Of a stretch of DNA of 64,000 nucleotides, positions 28,846 through 37,027 are shown one piece after another (the first letter of the stretch is position 1; each line of letters begins with the position of its first letter). The position numbers and the translations under genes are program-made. This stretch comes from Marinobacterium mangrovicola (GTDB lineage: Bacteria; Pseudomonadota; Gammaproteobacteria; Pseudomonadales; Balneatricaceae). Under the pieces are notes generated by a model. The model did not search any database and was not told the origin of the DNA. It was given only the letters and a program-made list of their open reading frames with translations. The stretch spans positions 680,658 through 744,657 of the forward strand of contig NZ_SMFU01000007.1 of assembly GCF_004339595.1 (NCBI RefSeq), given 5' to 3'.

Positions 28846-30561
28846 ATGAATGATCCATTTTCCGCCCAGCCGGATCCGCATGAGGAAGAACTCGCCAGAC
28901 TTTTGATAAACCGGGGCCTCCTCAGCGAAGCTGACTTGGGACGAGTACACCAGATGCAAACCGGCGCTTTAGCGTCAGGGCAGCTATCGCAGTTACTGGT
29001 ACGACTCGGACTGGTTTCAGAAAAGAACCTGGCCAGCGCCCTCGCCGAGCTGTATGACACTTCGTTGCTTTCCCTTGAAGAACTTCAATCCCCGCTCGAT
29101 CCAGACGAGCGTGTTTCTATCCGTTTTCTGCGGGAATACAGCGTTATTCCGTTATTAGAACGGGACGGCTATCTGGAACTGGCGATGGCCTACCCGGGCG
29201 ATCAGTATGCCCGCCGGGCGCTGGAGCTGGCCTGGGGAATGCCGGTCTCAGTAAAAGTTGCAGCCGCATCCGATATTCTGTCGGTGCTCGATCGCTACTA
29301 CAGCGAGGGACAGAGCCAGATGGGCGATATCCTGGCGGATGTGAGCCCCGGCGAGGAGCAGGAGGAGAGCGTCGAAGAGCTGATGGATATGGCCAGCGGC
29401 GCGCCGGTGATCCGTCTTGTGAACCTGATCATCCAGCGTGCGGTCGAGGCGCGCGCCTCGGATATTCATATCGAGCCATTCGAGAATCAGCTCAAGGTGC
29501 GTTACCGCGTGGACGGCGTGCTGCAGGAGGGCGAAGCCCCGCCGGTGCAGCTTTCGCCGGCGGTTATTTCCCGCCTAAAAATTATGGCGCGGCTCAATAT
29601 CGCCGAACGTCGTCTGCCGCAGGATGGCCGCATCGAGCTCAGGGTTCAGGGTAAGGACCTGGATATTCGTGTCTCCACCGTACCCACCATGCATGGCGAG
29701 AGCGTGGTGCTCAGGCTGCTGAACCGCGAAAACATCTCGTTCGATTTCCAGTCGCTCGGTTTTACCGATGCCTGCCGGGCCCAGCTTGATGAGCTACTGG
29801 CGATCTCCAACGGCATGATTCTGGTGACCGGCCCTACGGGCAGCGGTAAGACAACCACGCTTTACACCGCACTTCACCAACTTAACACCCCGCAACGTAA
29901 GCTGATAACCGTAGAGGATCCGGTGGAGTATCAGCTGGAGGGGATCAACCAGATCCAGGTGAAATCCTCCATCGGCCTCAGTTTTGCCAATGCGTTGCGC
30001 TCCATCGTGCGTCAGGACCCGGACGTGATCATGGTGGGTGAGATGCGTGATCTGGAAACCGCCCGCATCAGTATCCAGTCGGCGCTGACCGGTCACCTGG
30101 TGCTGTCGACCCTGCACACCAACGATGCCGCATCCAGCATCACCCGTATGCTGGAGATGGGTGTTGAAGACTACCTGCTGACCTCCACCCTGAATGCGGT
30201 GCTGGCGCAGCGGCTGGTGCGTGTGCTCTGCCCACACTGCCGTGAGCCCTACACACCTTTGCCGGAGCTGGTGCGGGAAACTGGGCTGGATAGGTTCGCC
30301 GAGGGTAAGCCGTTGCAGCTGTGGAAAGCGCGGGGTTGCGATCAGTGCCAGGGCAGCGGTTTCTTTGGTCGTTTGGTGATTCATGAACTCCTGCTGATTA
30401 GCGACGAGATTCGCCGGTTGGCGCTGGACCATGCCGATTCCGGCCGCATCCATGCCGCCGCCAGAGCCAATGGCATGCGCACCATGTATGAAGATGGCTG
30501 TGCCAAGGCGCTGCAGGGCCTCACTAACCTCGAAGAAGTCATTCGGGTGACTCAGGAGTGA
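28846..30561 (+). CDS. gspE: T2SS assembly ATPase GspE
   Basis: A 571-residue cytoplasmic ATPase powering pseudopilus assembly. An N-terminal T2SSE_N/MshEN-type region (about 8-65) holds two related 23-residue helix motifs (LARLLINRGLLSEADL and LSQLLVRLGLVSEKNL). The ATPase core has Walker A GPTGSGKTTTL (about 327-337), the Asp box, Walker B and the tetracysteine zinc finger CPHC...CDQC (about 463-502). ATG 28846 follows AGAAGGG. It is the first gene of an eleven-gene operon with overlaps throughout. MshEN domains bind c-di-GMP in some relatives, but the RLG start of those motifs is not clear here. Confidence 0.95.
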   Translation: MNDPFSAQPDPHEEELARLLINRGLLSEADLGRVHQMQTGALASGQLSQLLVRLGLVSEKNLASALAELYDTSLLSLEELQSPLDPDERVSIRFLREYSVIPLLERDGYLELAMAYPGDQYARRALELAWGMPVSVKVAAASDILSVLDRYYSEGQSQMGDILADVSPGEEQEESVEELMDMASGAPVIRLVNLIIQRAVEARASDIHIEPFENQLKVRYRVDGVLQEGEAPPVQLSPAVISRLKIMARLNIAERRLPQDGRIELRVQGKDLDIRVSTVPTMHGESVVLRLLNRENISFDFQSLGFTDACRAQLDELLAISNGMILVTGPTGSGKTTTLYTALHQLNTPQRKLITVEDPVEYQLEGINQIQVKSSIGLSFANALRSIVRQDPDVIMVGEMRDLETARISIQSALTGHLVLSTLHTNDAASSITRMLEMGVEDYLLTSTLNAVLAQRLVRVLCPHCREPYTPLPELVRETGLDRFAEGKPLQLWKARGCDQCQGSGFFGRLVIHELLLISDEIRRLALDHADSGRIHAAARANGMRTMYEDGCAKALQGLTNLEEVIRVTQE

Positions 30562-30567
30562 TGGCCT

Positions 30568-31785
30568 ATGCCCCAGTTTCTCTACCGTGCTGTGACCCAG
30601 GGAGGGGAGGAACTAAAAGGGGAATTGGAAGCGCGAGACAGTCAGGGAGTGGTACGCCAGCTCCAGGCCAAGGGGTTAATCCCGCTGTTGGTGGAACCTG
30701 CGGGTGCCACCTCCGATCTTGCGGCTTTCCTGAAGCTTGAGGTTGGTGGTCAGAGCAAACGTCAGCGGGTGCAGCAGTTTACCCAGGATCTGGCGGAGCT
30801 GATGCGCGCCGGACTGTCGTTGGATCGCGCCCTGCAGATCATGTCCCGCGTCAGCGAAGACAAGGAACAGCAGGTGCTGCTCAAGCATGTCGAGGATGAG
30901 GTGCAGCGCGGCCGCCCCCTGTCGCGGGCATTGAAAGAACAGGGCGGTCTGTTTTCTCCCTTTTACGTCAGCATGATCCACGCCGCCGAAACTGCCGGCA
31001 ACTTGGCCGAAGGGCTGCAGGATATGGCGTTCTACCTGGAACGTAACCGGGCGCTGCGGGAAAAAGTGCTCTCGGCACTGCTCTACCCAATGATTCTGTT
31101 GTTTGTCGCCATCCTCTCGCTGGTGGTGATCCTCACCTACGTTATTCCCCAGTTTGAACAGCTGTTTTCCGATATGGGCGAAGCGCTGCCGCTGGCTACC
31201 CGCATGGTGATGGCGGTGGCCGATTTTGTACGGATTTTTGGCCCCTGGTTGCTGATTGCACTGGTGGTTGCTGGCCTCATTTTCGGGCAGCGCCTGAAGC
31301 AGGCGGATGTGCGCCTGCGTTGGGATCGGTTGCTACTGCGCCTGCCTCTGGCGGGCGGACTGATTCAGCGCATCGAAACGGCCCGCTTCAGCCGCAGTCT
31401 CGGCACGCTGCTTCGTGGTGGCGTGCCGATGGTCAATGCCCTGCAGATCGCCCGCGGCACCCTGGTTAATCAGCATATTGCATCAGTCGTGGCCCAGGTG
31501 GGTGAGGGCGTTCGTGAAGGGCGCCGACTCGGTGAGCCGCTGCATGCCACCGGGGAGTTTCCGCCGCTGGCGATCCAGATGATCCAGGTCGGTGAAGAGA
31601 CCGGCCAGCTCGATGACATGCTGATGAAAGTGGCAGAGCTGTATGACCGTGAGGTGGGCCTCAACATCCAGCGCATGCTGACCATCCTTGAGCCGCTGCT
31701 GATCGTTGGTCTGGGCATGCTGATCGCCGGGATCATCATGTCGATCCTGGTGGCGATCATGTCGATCAACGAATTGCCGCTCTAA
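30568..31785 (+). CDS. gspF: T2SS inner-membrane platform protein GspF
   Basis: A 405-residue inner-membrane protein with two T2SSF helical domains (about 70-195 and 270-395), three main membrane segments (about 170-195, 220-240 and 375-400) and the usual ending SILVAIMSINELPL. It forms the platform that GspE acts on. It starts 7 bp after gspE. Length and order are standard. Confidence 0.95.
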   Translation: MPQFLYRAVTQGGEELKGELEARDSQGVVRQLQAKGLIPLLVEPAGATSDLAAFLKLEVGGQSKRQRVQQFTQDLAELMRAGLSLDRALQIMSRVSEDKEQQVLLKHVEDEVQRGRPLSRALKEQGGLFSPFYVSMIHAAETAGNLAEGLQDMAFYLERNRALREKVLSALLYPMILLFVAILSLVVILTYVIPQFEQLFSDMGEALPLATRMVMAVADFVRIFGPWLLIALVVAGLIFGQRLKQADVRLRWDRLLLRLPLAGGLIQRIETARFSRSLGTLLRGGVPMVNALQIARGTLVNQHIASVVAQVGEGVREGRRLGEPLHATGEFPPLAIQMIQVGEETGQLDDMLMKVAELYDREVGLNIQRMLTILEPLLIVGLGMLIAGIIMSILVAIMSINELPL

Positions 31786-31809
31786 GGCCGGATTCGGGAG
31801 AAAGGAAGA

Positions 31810-32244
31810 ATGAACAGAATACAGAGTGCAAAACGGACAGCCGCCGGCTTTACATTGCTTGAGCTGCTGGTGGTACTGGTGATTCTCGGCCTTCTCGCCA
31901 GCCTTGTCGGCCCGCAGGTGCTGCGCCATGTGGGCAGTTCCAAGACCCAGACCGCGGCGCTACAGATTCAGGAACTGGGCGCCGCGCTGGATCTTTACCG
32001 GCTGGAAGTGGGGCGTTATCCGACGACCCAGCAGGGGTTGGAGGCGTTAGTGAAGCAACCCTCTGGCGCCACCAACTGGAACGGTCCTTACCTCAGCAAA
32101 AATGTCGTGCGCCAGGACCCTTGGGGAAACGATTACAACTATGAAGCGCCTGGGTCTCATGGCGAGTATGACCTCTATTCGTTGGGCGCAGATGGTCAGG
32201 AAGGTGGCGAAGGTGAGAATCAGGATGTGTCGAATTGGGAATAG
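31810..32244 (+). CDS. gspG: T2SS major pseudopilin GspG
   Basis: A 144-residue major pseudopilin with prepilin cleavage site AAG-FTLLELLVVLVILGLLASLVGP (Glu at +5). The GspG body has YPTTQQGLEALV, GPYL and the calcium-loop region ending in DLYSLGADGQEGGEG. It polymerises into the pseudopilus that pushes substrates through the secretin. GAAAGGAAG precedes the ATG. It overlaps gspH by 20 bases. The processing peptidase (GspO/PilD) is not in the window. Confidence 0.96.
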   Translation: MNRIQSAKRTAAGFTLLELLVVLVILGLLASLVGPQVLRHVGSSKTQTAALQIQELGAALDLYRLEVGRYPTTQQGLEALVKQPSGATNWNGPYLSKNVVRQDPWGNDYNYEAPGSHGEYDLYSLGADGQEGGEGENQDVSNWE

Positions 32245-32698
32245 CAAAGCGGATCAGGGCATGACGCTGCTCGAACTGCTTGTGGTGCTGGTGATTGCAT
32301 CGCTGATGCTGACGCTGGTGGCACCCAACATCGCCAATGTGTTGCCTGGCAGCGAACTGAAAGCCTTTGCACGGCAGAGCGCTGCTCTACTGAGGGAGCT
32401 GAGAAGTGAAGCAGTAAGTCAGAGCCAGGTTCAGCAACTGGTGCTGGATAAGGAGGCTCGCGAGTATCGCAATAACGGTGAGGTCGTGATGAGTTGGCCT
32501 GATGAGATAACAGTCGCGCTTTCGCCCGGTGAGCTTCCGGCGTTTATGCGTAACCCCTTTGTGGGCAGCGGCGCATTGATGTTCTACCCGGATGGCAGCA
32601 GCAATGGTGGGCTGTTGAGCCTGGCGACGGAAACATCGGGTAGCTATTCGATTGAGGTCGATGGGCTCAGCGGAAGGATTTCCATCGATGAACGCTAA
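32225..32698 (+). CDS. gspH: T2SS minor pseudopilin GspH
   Basis: A 157-residue minor pseudopilin. ATG 32225 lies inside the end of gspG and gives a 12-residue leader ending in DQG, followed by MTLLELLVVLVIASLMLTLVAP with Glu at +5. This is the best-fitting start, since a longer frame from 32102 would put the leader far inside. It belongs to the tip or shaft of the pseudopilus. It overlaps gspI by 11 bases. Confidence 0.9.
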   Translation: MCRIGNSKADQGMTLLELLVVLVIASLMLTLVAPNIANVLPGSELKAFARQSAALLRELRSEAVSQSQVQQLVLDKEAREYRNNGEVVMSWPDEITVALSPGELPAFMRNPFVGSGALMFYPDGSSNGGLLSLATETSGSYSIEVDGLSGRISIDER

Positions 32699-33092
32699 GC
32701 GCGATGTGAGACCGGAGGGCGGGTTAACGCTGCTTGAAGTCCTCGTGGCTTTTGTTCTTCTGGCAAGCATCTTGGGGGTCGTTCTTAACCTTAATTCGCT
32801 GGCGCTCGACAGCACGACGCGCGCAGCGGACAGGCAGCAGGCGCTGCTGTTGGCCCAATCCCAACTAGACAGGGTGCTGGCGCGAAGAGAGTTACGGCTT
32901 GGAAGAGAGACCGGGCGTTTTGATGATGAGCGTTATGAATGGGAGTTACGTGTAAGGCGGTTTGATTTTCCTGACTGGGATCCGTCACTGGAGAGCAATA
33001 CGGCGGAGCCCTATGAAATTGAGATCAGTGTTTTCTGGGACAGGGAGAAGAGTCTGACAGTGAACACCTTGCGACTGGTGAGGCCGTTGTGA
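32688..33092 (+). CDS. gspI: T2SS minor pseudopilin GspI
   Basis: A 134-residue pseudopilin with a short basic leader (MNAKRDVRPEGG) and the processed start LTLLEVLVAFVLLASILGVV, with Glu at +5. GspI joins GspJ and GspK to form the pseudopilus tip. ATG 32688 lies within the end of gspH. The body and length fit the family. Its stop overlaps the GTG start of gspJ by four bases. Confidence 0.9.
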   Translation: MNAKRDVRPEGGLTLLEVLVAFVLLASILGVVLNLNSLALDSTTRAADRQQALLLAQSQLDRVLARRELRLGRETGRFDDERYEWELRVRRFDFPDWDPSLESNTAEPYEIEISVFWDREKSLTVNTLRLVRPL

Positions 33093-33817
33093 AACGCATA
33101 GATGCCGCCGGCTTTACGCTGGTGGAACTGATGATAGCGCTGGTACTGACCGGCATGATCATGCTTCTGCTGTTTGGCAGCCTGCGTGTCAGCTCCCGTG
33201 GCTGGGACGCCGCAGAGCAGCGCCAGCAACAGATCTCTGAGCAGTACCAACTGCAGCAGTTTCTGCGTCGTCTGATCGGGCAGGCCCGGGGCGAACGGAT
33301 ACGTGATATCGACGGCGTAATTCAGGTGACATTTCGGGGTGAGCCCGACCAGCTTGTGTTTGCAGCCCCCCAATTCAGTATGAGCAGTGAAGGTGGCCTG
33401 CTCTGGTATCGACTCTATCTAAGCGAGGCGACCGATGAACGTCCCCAGGCGTTGATGTTGCAAACCCGGACTTTTGCGGAGCAGGAGGGCGTTGATTGGC
33501 TTTCGTTGTTTGATCCTGATTTTGTAACCCGGCTCGACGATGAGGACAAAGGGATACAACCGCCCGAAGAACACCTGCTGCGTATCACCGGGGATGCAAG
33601 CTTGAGCTTTAAATACAGCTTTTTCGATAGCGATGGCAGTGAGGAGGAGAGCGATCAGTGGTTGGATGAAACGCGATTGCCGACATTGGTAGAGCTGACC
33701 TTGGAGGAATTTGATTCCGAGCACGAAGAGGAACAAGCGGAGACACCACTGTTGAGCAGCTGGCAGCCGCTCAGCGTTGCATTGCAGGAGTACAACTATG
33801 CCGTTCGCACTGACTGA
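33089..33817 (+). CDS. gspJ: T2SS minor pseudopilin GspJ
   Basis: A 242-residue pseudopilin starting at GTG 33089 (GTGA overlap with gspI). The leader MKRIDAAG is followed by FTLVELMIALVLTGMIMLLLFG with Glu at +5. The long body, with an acidic stretch near the end (about 160-225), fits GspJ of the tip complex. It overlaps gspK by 20 bases. Confidence 0.88.
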   Translation: MKRIDAAGFTLVELMIALVLTGMIMLLLFGSLRVSSRGWDAAEQRQQQISEQYQLQQFLRRLIGQARGERIRDIDGVIQVTFRGEPDQLVFAAPQFSMSSEGGLLWYRLYLSEATDERPQALMLQTRTFAEQEGVDWLSLFDPDFVTRLDDEDKGIQPPEEHLLRITGDASLSFKYSFFDSDGSEEESDQWLDETRLPTLVELTLEEFDSEHEEEQAETPLLSSWQPLSVALQEYNYAVRTD

Positions 33818-34751
33818 TAGCGGTAACAGTGTGTATCGCCTGACACAACAGGGCGTGGTGCTCGTGACTGTGCTCTGGGTGCTGGTTCTGCTGAGTCTGA
33901 TCGCAACCAATCTGTCGTTGGGCGGACGCGGGTTTGCACGTCAGACCCTCAATACTGAGCAGGCGTACAAGGCATCGCAGGCGGCGGATGCAGGGCTGGT
34001 ATGGGCACTCTGGAGCCTGCAGCAACAGGATCCCTACGGCTGGTTGGCGGACGGCTCAGAACACAACATGGAAATAGGCGGTACAGAGGTGCGCGTGTCG
34101 CTACAGGATGAGAGCGGGAAGCTGGATTTGAATGTGTTACCCACCGAACTGCTCGATGCGCTGATCGAACCGGCCATGGAAGATGACAGCCAGCGGGCGG
34201 CGCTGGTGGCGGCCATCGAAGACTGGCGCGATGAAGACGATCTGATCCGACTTAACGGTGCTGAGGAGGATGAATACCTGGCGGCCGGGCGTTCTGAAGG
34301 ACCCGCCAATCAGCCGTTCAAAGAGGTGGCGGAACTCGCCAATGTGCTGGGGATGACAGTAGAGGTGTACCGCCAGATTCAACCGAGCCTGACAGTGCGA
34401 ACGCAGGCCCGGACCATTAATCCAACGGTGGCGCCGTTTGAGGTTTTGATGACACTACCCAATGCCAGTGAAGGCATAGTGCGCAGTTACATAGATCAAC
34501 GCCGAACTGCCTGGGAAAGCCAGTTGCCTTTGCCGGAACTGCCCTTTGACGGTGAACCCTATGTGGCAGATGGCAGAAGCGGTAGAGAATTTTCCGCGAC
34601 GATAGAGGCGGTGATCGAGCCCTATACACGGGTTCGGCAGATTGTAAATATCGCGCGGGGAGGCCAAGTGCCGCGAGTAGAACGGGAACGTGTTCTACTC
34701 CTTGGCTCAAACGACCAAACAGAGCGGGAGGTAGCCGGTAATGAACGGTGA
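33798..34751 (+). CDS. gspK: T2SS tip pseudopilin GspK
   Basis: A 317-residue GspK, the large pseudopilin capping the pseudopilus. ATG 33798 with GGAG seven bases upstream gives a leader ending QQG before VVLVTVLWVLVLLSLIATNL. Position +5 is not Glu, as is usual for GspK. The body has the GspK region LNVLPTELLDALIE and paired helical domains. It overlaps gspL by 11 bases. Confidence 0.92.
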   Translation: MPFALTDSGNSVYRLTQQGVVLVTVLWVLVLLSLIATNLSLGGRGFARQTLNTEQAYKASQAADAGLVWALWSLQQQDPYGWLADGSEHNMEIGGTEVRVSLQDESGKLDLNVLPTELLDALIEPAMEDDSQRAALVAAIEDWRDEDDLIRLNGAEEDEYLAAGRSEGPANQPFKEVAELANVLGMTVEVYRQIQPSLTVRTQARTINPTVAPFEVLMTLPNASEGIVRSYIDQRRTAWESQLPLPELPFDGEPYVADGRSGREFSATIEAVIEPYTRVRQIVNIARGGQVPRVERERVLLLGSNDQTEREVAGNER

Positions 34752-35832
34752 ACCGCAACTGAAGAAAAAGCGCCTGGCCGCCGGTATAGGGTTGCGTGTG
34801 CGTCAATTCTGGGACTGGTGGACCGGCGAGTTAGCCAGCCTGGTTCCCGAGCGCTGGCGCAGCCGCCTGGAAGGCAAAGAACTCAGTTTGCATTACACCG
34901 CAGCGGGGTTTGAAGTCGTGGAAAGTGGTCAGCAACTTCGTATTCCTCTGGATCAGGTCGGAACTGCCCCGACACTGGCTACCTGGCGTACGCTGGGTAA
35001 AGGGCGCGCAGGCCTGGTTGTTACGCTGAGTGATGAAGACTTACTGCAGAAAAACCTTTCACTACCGTCAGCAACTGAGGCGCGCCTGGATACTGTGCTT
35101 GGGTTCGAACTTGATCGTCACACACCTTTCAGTGCAAGCCAAGCGAGTTATGGCTATCGTGTTGCCGGGCGGGACCGAAGTGCACAACGTATAGACGTAG
35201 AGCTCTTTGTGCTGCCCAACGCGTTACGTGAGAGGGTTGTGAATTCCTTGGCAGAAGCGGGTCTGCACCCAACGGCGATACTGCCGGAATCCGTTTTTTC
35301 CGATGGGCGCTACCTGTCCACTCTGAACCTGTTGCCAGAAACGCAGCGGCCCGAGAGCAAACGCTCGGTGCTGCTACGAAGCCGCCCAGTGCTGATCGTT
35401 CTGCTGTTATCACTGGTGATCGGGGTACTGTTTTATCAGCGGGAAGAACGTCTGCTCGCCTTACAACAGGCGATAGGACCGCGAGAGTCAGTGGCTGAAG
35501 AAGCCCAGGCGATACGATCAGAGATCGAACTGATGGAAGGGGGCGGTCAGTTTATCTACCAGCGCAAAACCGCACGCCCCGCCACAATTGTTCTGTTGGA
35601 TGAACTGACACGGCGATTACCCGATTCGACTTGGCTAAGCCGTTTTGAGCTTGAGGGGGATGAGCTGCGTGTTCAGGGCGAGTCCAACAGCGCATCAGGC
35701 CTGATCAGTCTATTGGAGGAATCGCCGCTGCTTGAAAAGGTGAGCTTTACCTCGCCTGTGACGATTAATCCCAGGTCGCGTAAAGAGCGTTTTAGTCTGA
35801 CGGCTCAGGTTCAGGGGGAGGTAGCACAATGA
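34741..35832 (+). CDS. gspL: T2SS protein GspL (PilN-domain type)
   Basis: A 363-residue bitopic inner-membrane protein with a cytoplasmic actin-like/GspL region (about 45-200), one membrane segment (about 214-234) and a periplasmic PilN-like domain (about 240-360, with TIVLLDELTRRLPDSTWLSRFEL). GspL links GspE to the inner-membrane platform and pairs with GspM. Sequence similarity to classic GspL is modest; the call rests on topology, PilN domain and position. Confidence 0.85.
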   Translation: MNGEPQLKKKRLAAGIGLRVRQFWDWWTGELASLVPERWRSRLEGKELSLHYTAAGFEVVESGQQLRIPLDQVGTAPTLATWRTLGKGRAGLVVTLSDEDLLQKNLSLPSATEARLDTVLGFELDRHTPFSASQASYGYRVAGRDRSAQRIDVELFVLPNALRERVVNSLAEAGLHPTAILPESVFSDGRYLSTLNLLPETQRPESKRSVLLRSRPVLIVLLLSLVIGVLFYQREERLLALQQAIGPRESVAEEAQAIRSEIELMEGGGQFIYQRKTARPATIVLLDELTRRLPDSTWLSRFELEGDELRVQGESNSASGLISLLEESPLLEKVSFTSPVTINPRSRKERFSLTAQVQGEVAQ

Positions 35833-36431
35833 CAAACCTTAAACCCGGGCAGAGTCGCTTCTTAGCTGTTGCACTCCTGGTGGTCGTTACCCTTTTACTG
35901 ATACGCATTCTGCTGGTGCCGCTCTGGGTGAGCTGGAGCGACTATGCTGCCCGTATCGATGCGTTGGAGAACCGGCTTGCCGTCTATGAGCGTCTCGCAG
36001 AAGGCCTGCCTGAGGCGAAAGCGCGGCTTGCGGCACTGCAGGCGAATCAGCCATCCGATGACTGGTACCTGGCCCAGGCGACTCCCGCGTTGGCTGCCGC
36101 GGGCCTGCAGCAGCTGCTTCACCGGCAGGTTGGAATCGGCGGTGCTCAGGTCATCAGTACCCAGATTCTGAACCGCGACGACGACAGCCCTCTGCAACCT
36201 GTATCGATCCAGGTACATCTGCGTGGAGAATTGAACGACCTGGTGGATCTGCTTTACAACATTGAATCAGGGCGGCCGGTGCTGTTTGTCGATAATCTCC
36301 GAGTCCTTGCCAACCCCCGCCGCCAGATCAGCGCCCGAGTCCGGAATCAGCGGGACCGGGCGGCAGCTATTCCGGCACTGGATGTCCGCTTCGATCTCAT
36401 CGGGTATACGGGTCAGGAGGTGTCGCAATGA
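35829..36431 (+). CDS. gspM: T2SS protein GspM (subtype b)
   Basis: A 200-residue protein with an N-terminal membrane anchor (about 11-34), a coiled-coil stretch and a small periplasmic ferredoxin-like domain with the subtype-b pattern (FVDNLRVLANPRRQ then LDVRFDLIGYTG). It partners GspL in the inner-membrane platform. The start overlaps gspL by four bases (ATGA) and the end overlaps the next gene by four. Confidence 0.85.
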   Translation: MTNLKPGQSRFLAVALLVVVTLLLIRILLVPLWVSWSDYAARIDALENRLAVYERLAEGLPEAKARLAALQANQPSDDWYLAQATPALAAAGLQQLLHRQVGIGGAQVISTQILNRDDDSPLQPVSIQVHLRGELNDLVDLLYNIESGRPVLFVDNLRVLANPRRQISARVRNQRDRAAAIPALDVRFDLIGYTGQEVSQ

Positions 36432-37027
36432 ACATTATCCAGGCTCTTTTAATCGGGGCGTTGGTGCTGGCGGCTATAGCCCCTGCGGTGAGCGCGGAAC
36501 AGGAAAATATCATATCCGATACGGCGCCAATCGGTGCTGTTTCGCAGAGTATGGAACTGCCCGAGCTCCCTCCCCGTGATGCATTCGACGAAATTCTCCA
36601 GCGCCCCCTGTTTAACACCAATCGACGTCCCGAAGCGTCGGATTCGCAGGCCACGGCTGTCTCGGCGCGAGAACTGCGCGAGACCTGGCGTTTGACCGGT
36701 GTGTTTATGGTCGGTGAGGAACAGAAAGCTTTGTTCCGACAGCGCGATGGAGAGGGACATAGGCTGCTGACAGCAGGGATGCCGCTGGATGATACCTGGA
36801 TGCTGAACGAGATTACTCCGGAGGGAGTGCTCATGGATTCCGGCGATGAGCAGGTTCGTCTCGACTTGCTTGAGCCCCGTGATACGGAGTCGGTTGCTTC
36901 GAGGGCTGAGCCTACAGAGACCGAACAAGCAGATTCAGAGGTGCGGCGATTGGATGAGCGGGCCCGCGAGGCCGTGGAACAGTTGCAGCAGGATCTTCAG
37001 ACTACGAGGGATGAGCGCAATGAATAA
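36428..37027 (+). CDS. GspC-like periplasmic HR-domain protein of the T2SS
   Basis: A 199-residue protein. Residues about 55-145 match the homology region (HR) of GspC/PulC: FDEILQRPLFNTNRRP, LTGVFMVGEEQKALFR, W-x-L-N-E-I-x-P-E-GVLMDSG. This domain binds the secretin GspD. The N-terminus (1-23) reads as a cleavable signal peptide ending AVSA rather than the permanent anchor with cytoplasmic tail seen in GspC. The C-terminus (about 160-199) is an acidic coiled coil with no PDZ domain. It sits between gspM and gspD, overlapping both. GspN/XcpP-like names are also used for such proteins. Confidence 0.8.
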   Translation: MNIIQALLIGALVLAAIAPAVSAEQENIISDTAPIGAVSQSMELPELPPRDAFDEILQRPLFNTNRRPEASDSQATAVSARELRETWRLTGVFMVGEEQKALFRQRDGEGHRLLTAGMPLDDTWMLNEITPEGVLMDSGDEQVRLDLLEPRDTESVASRAEPTETEQADSEVRRLDERAREAVEQLQQDLQTTRDERNE

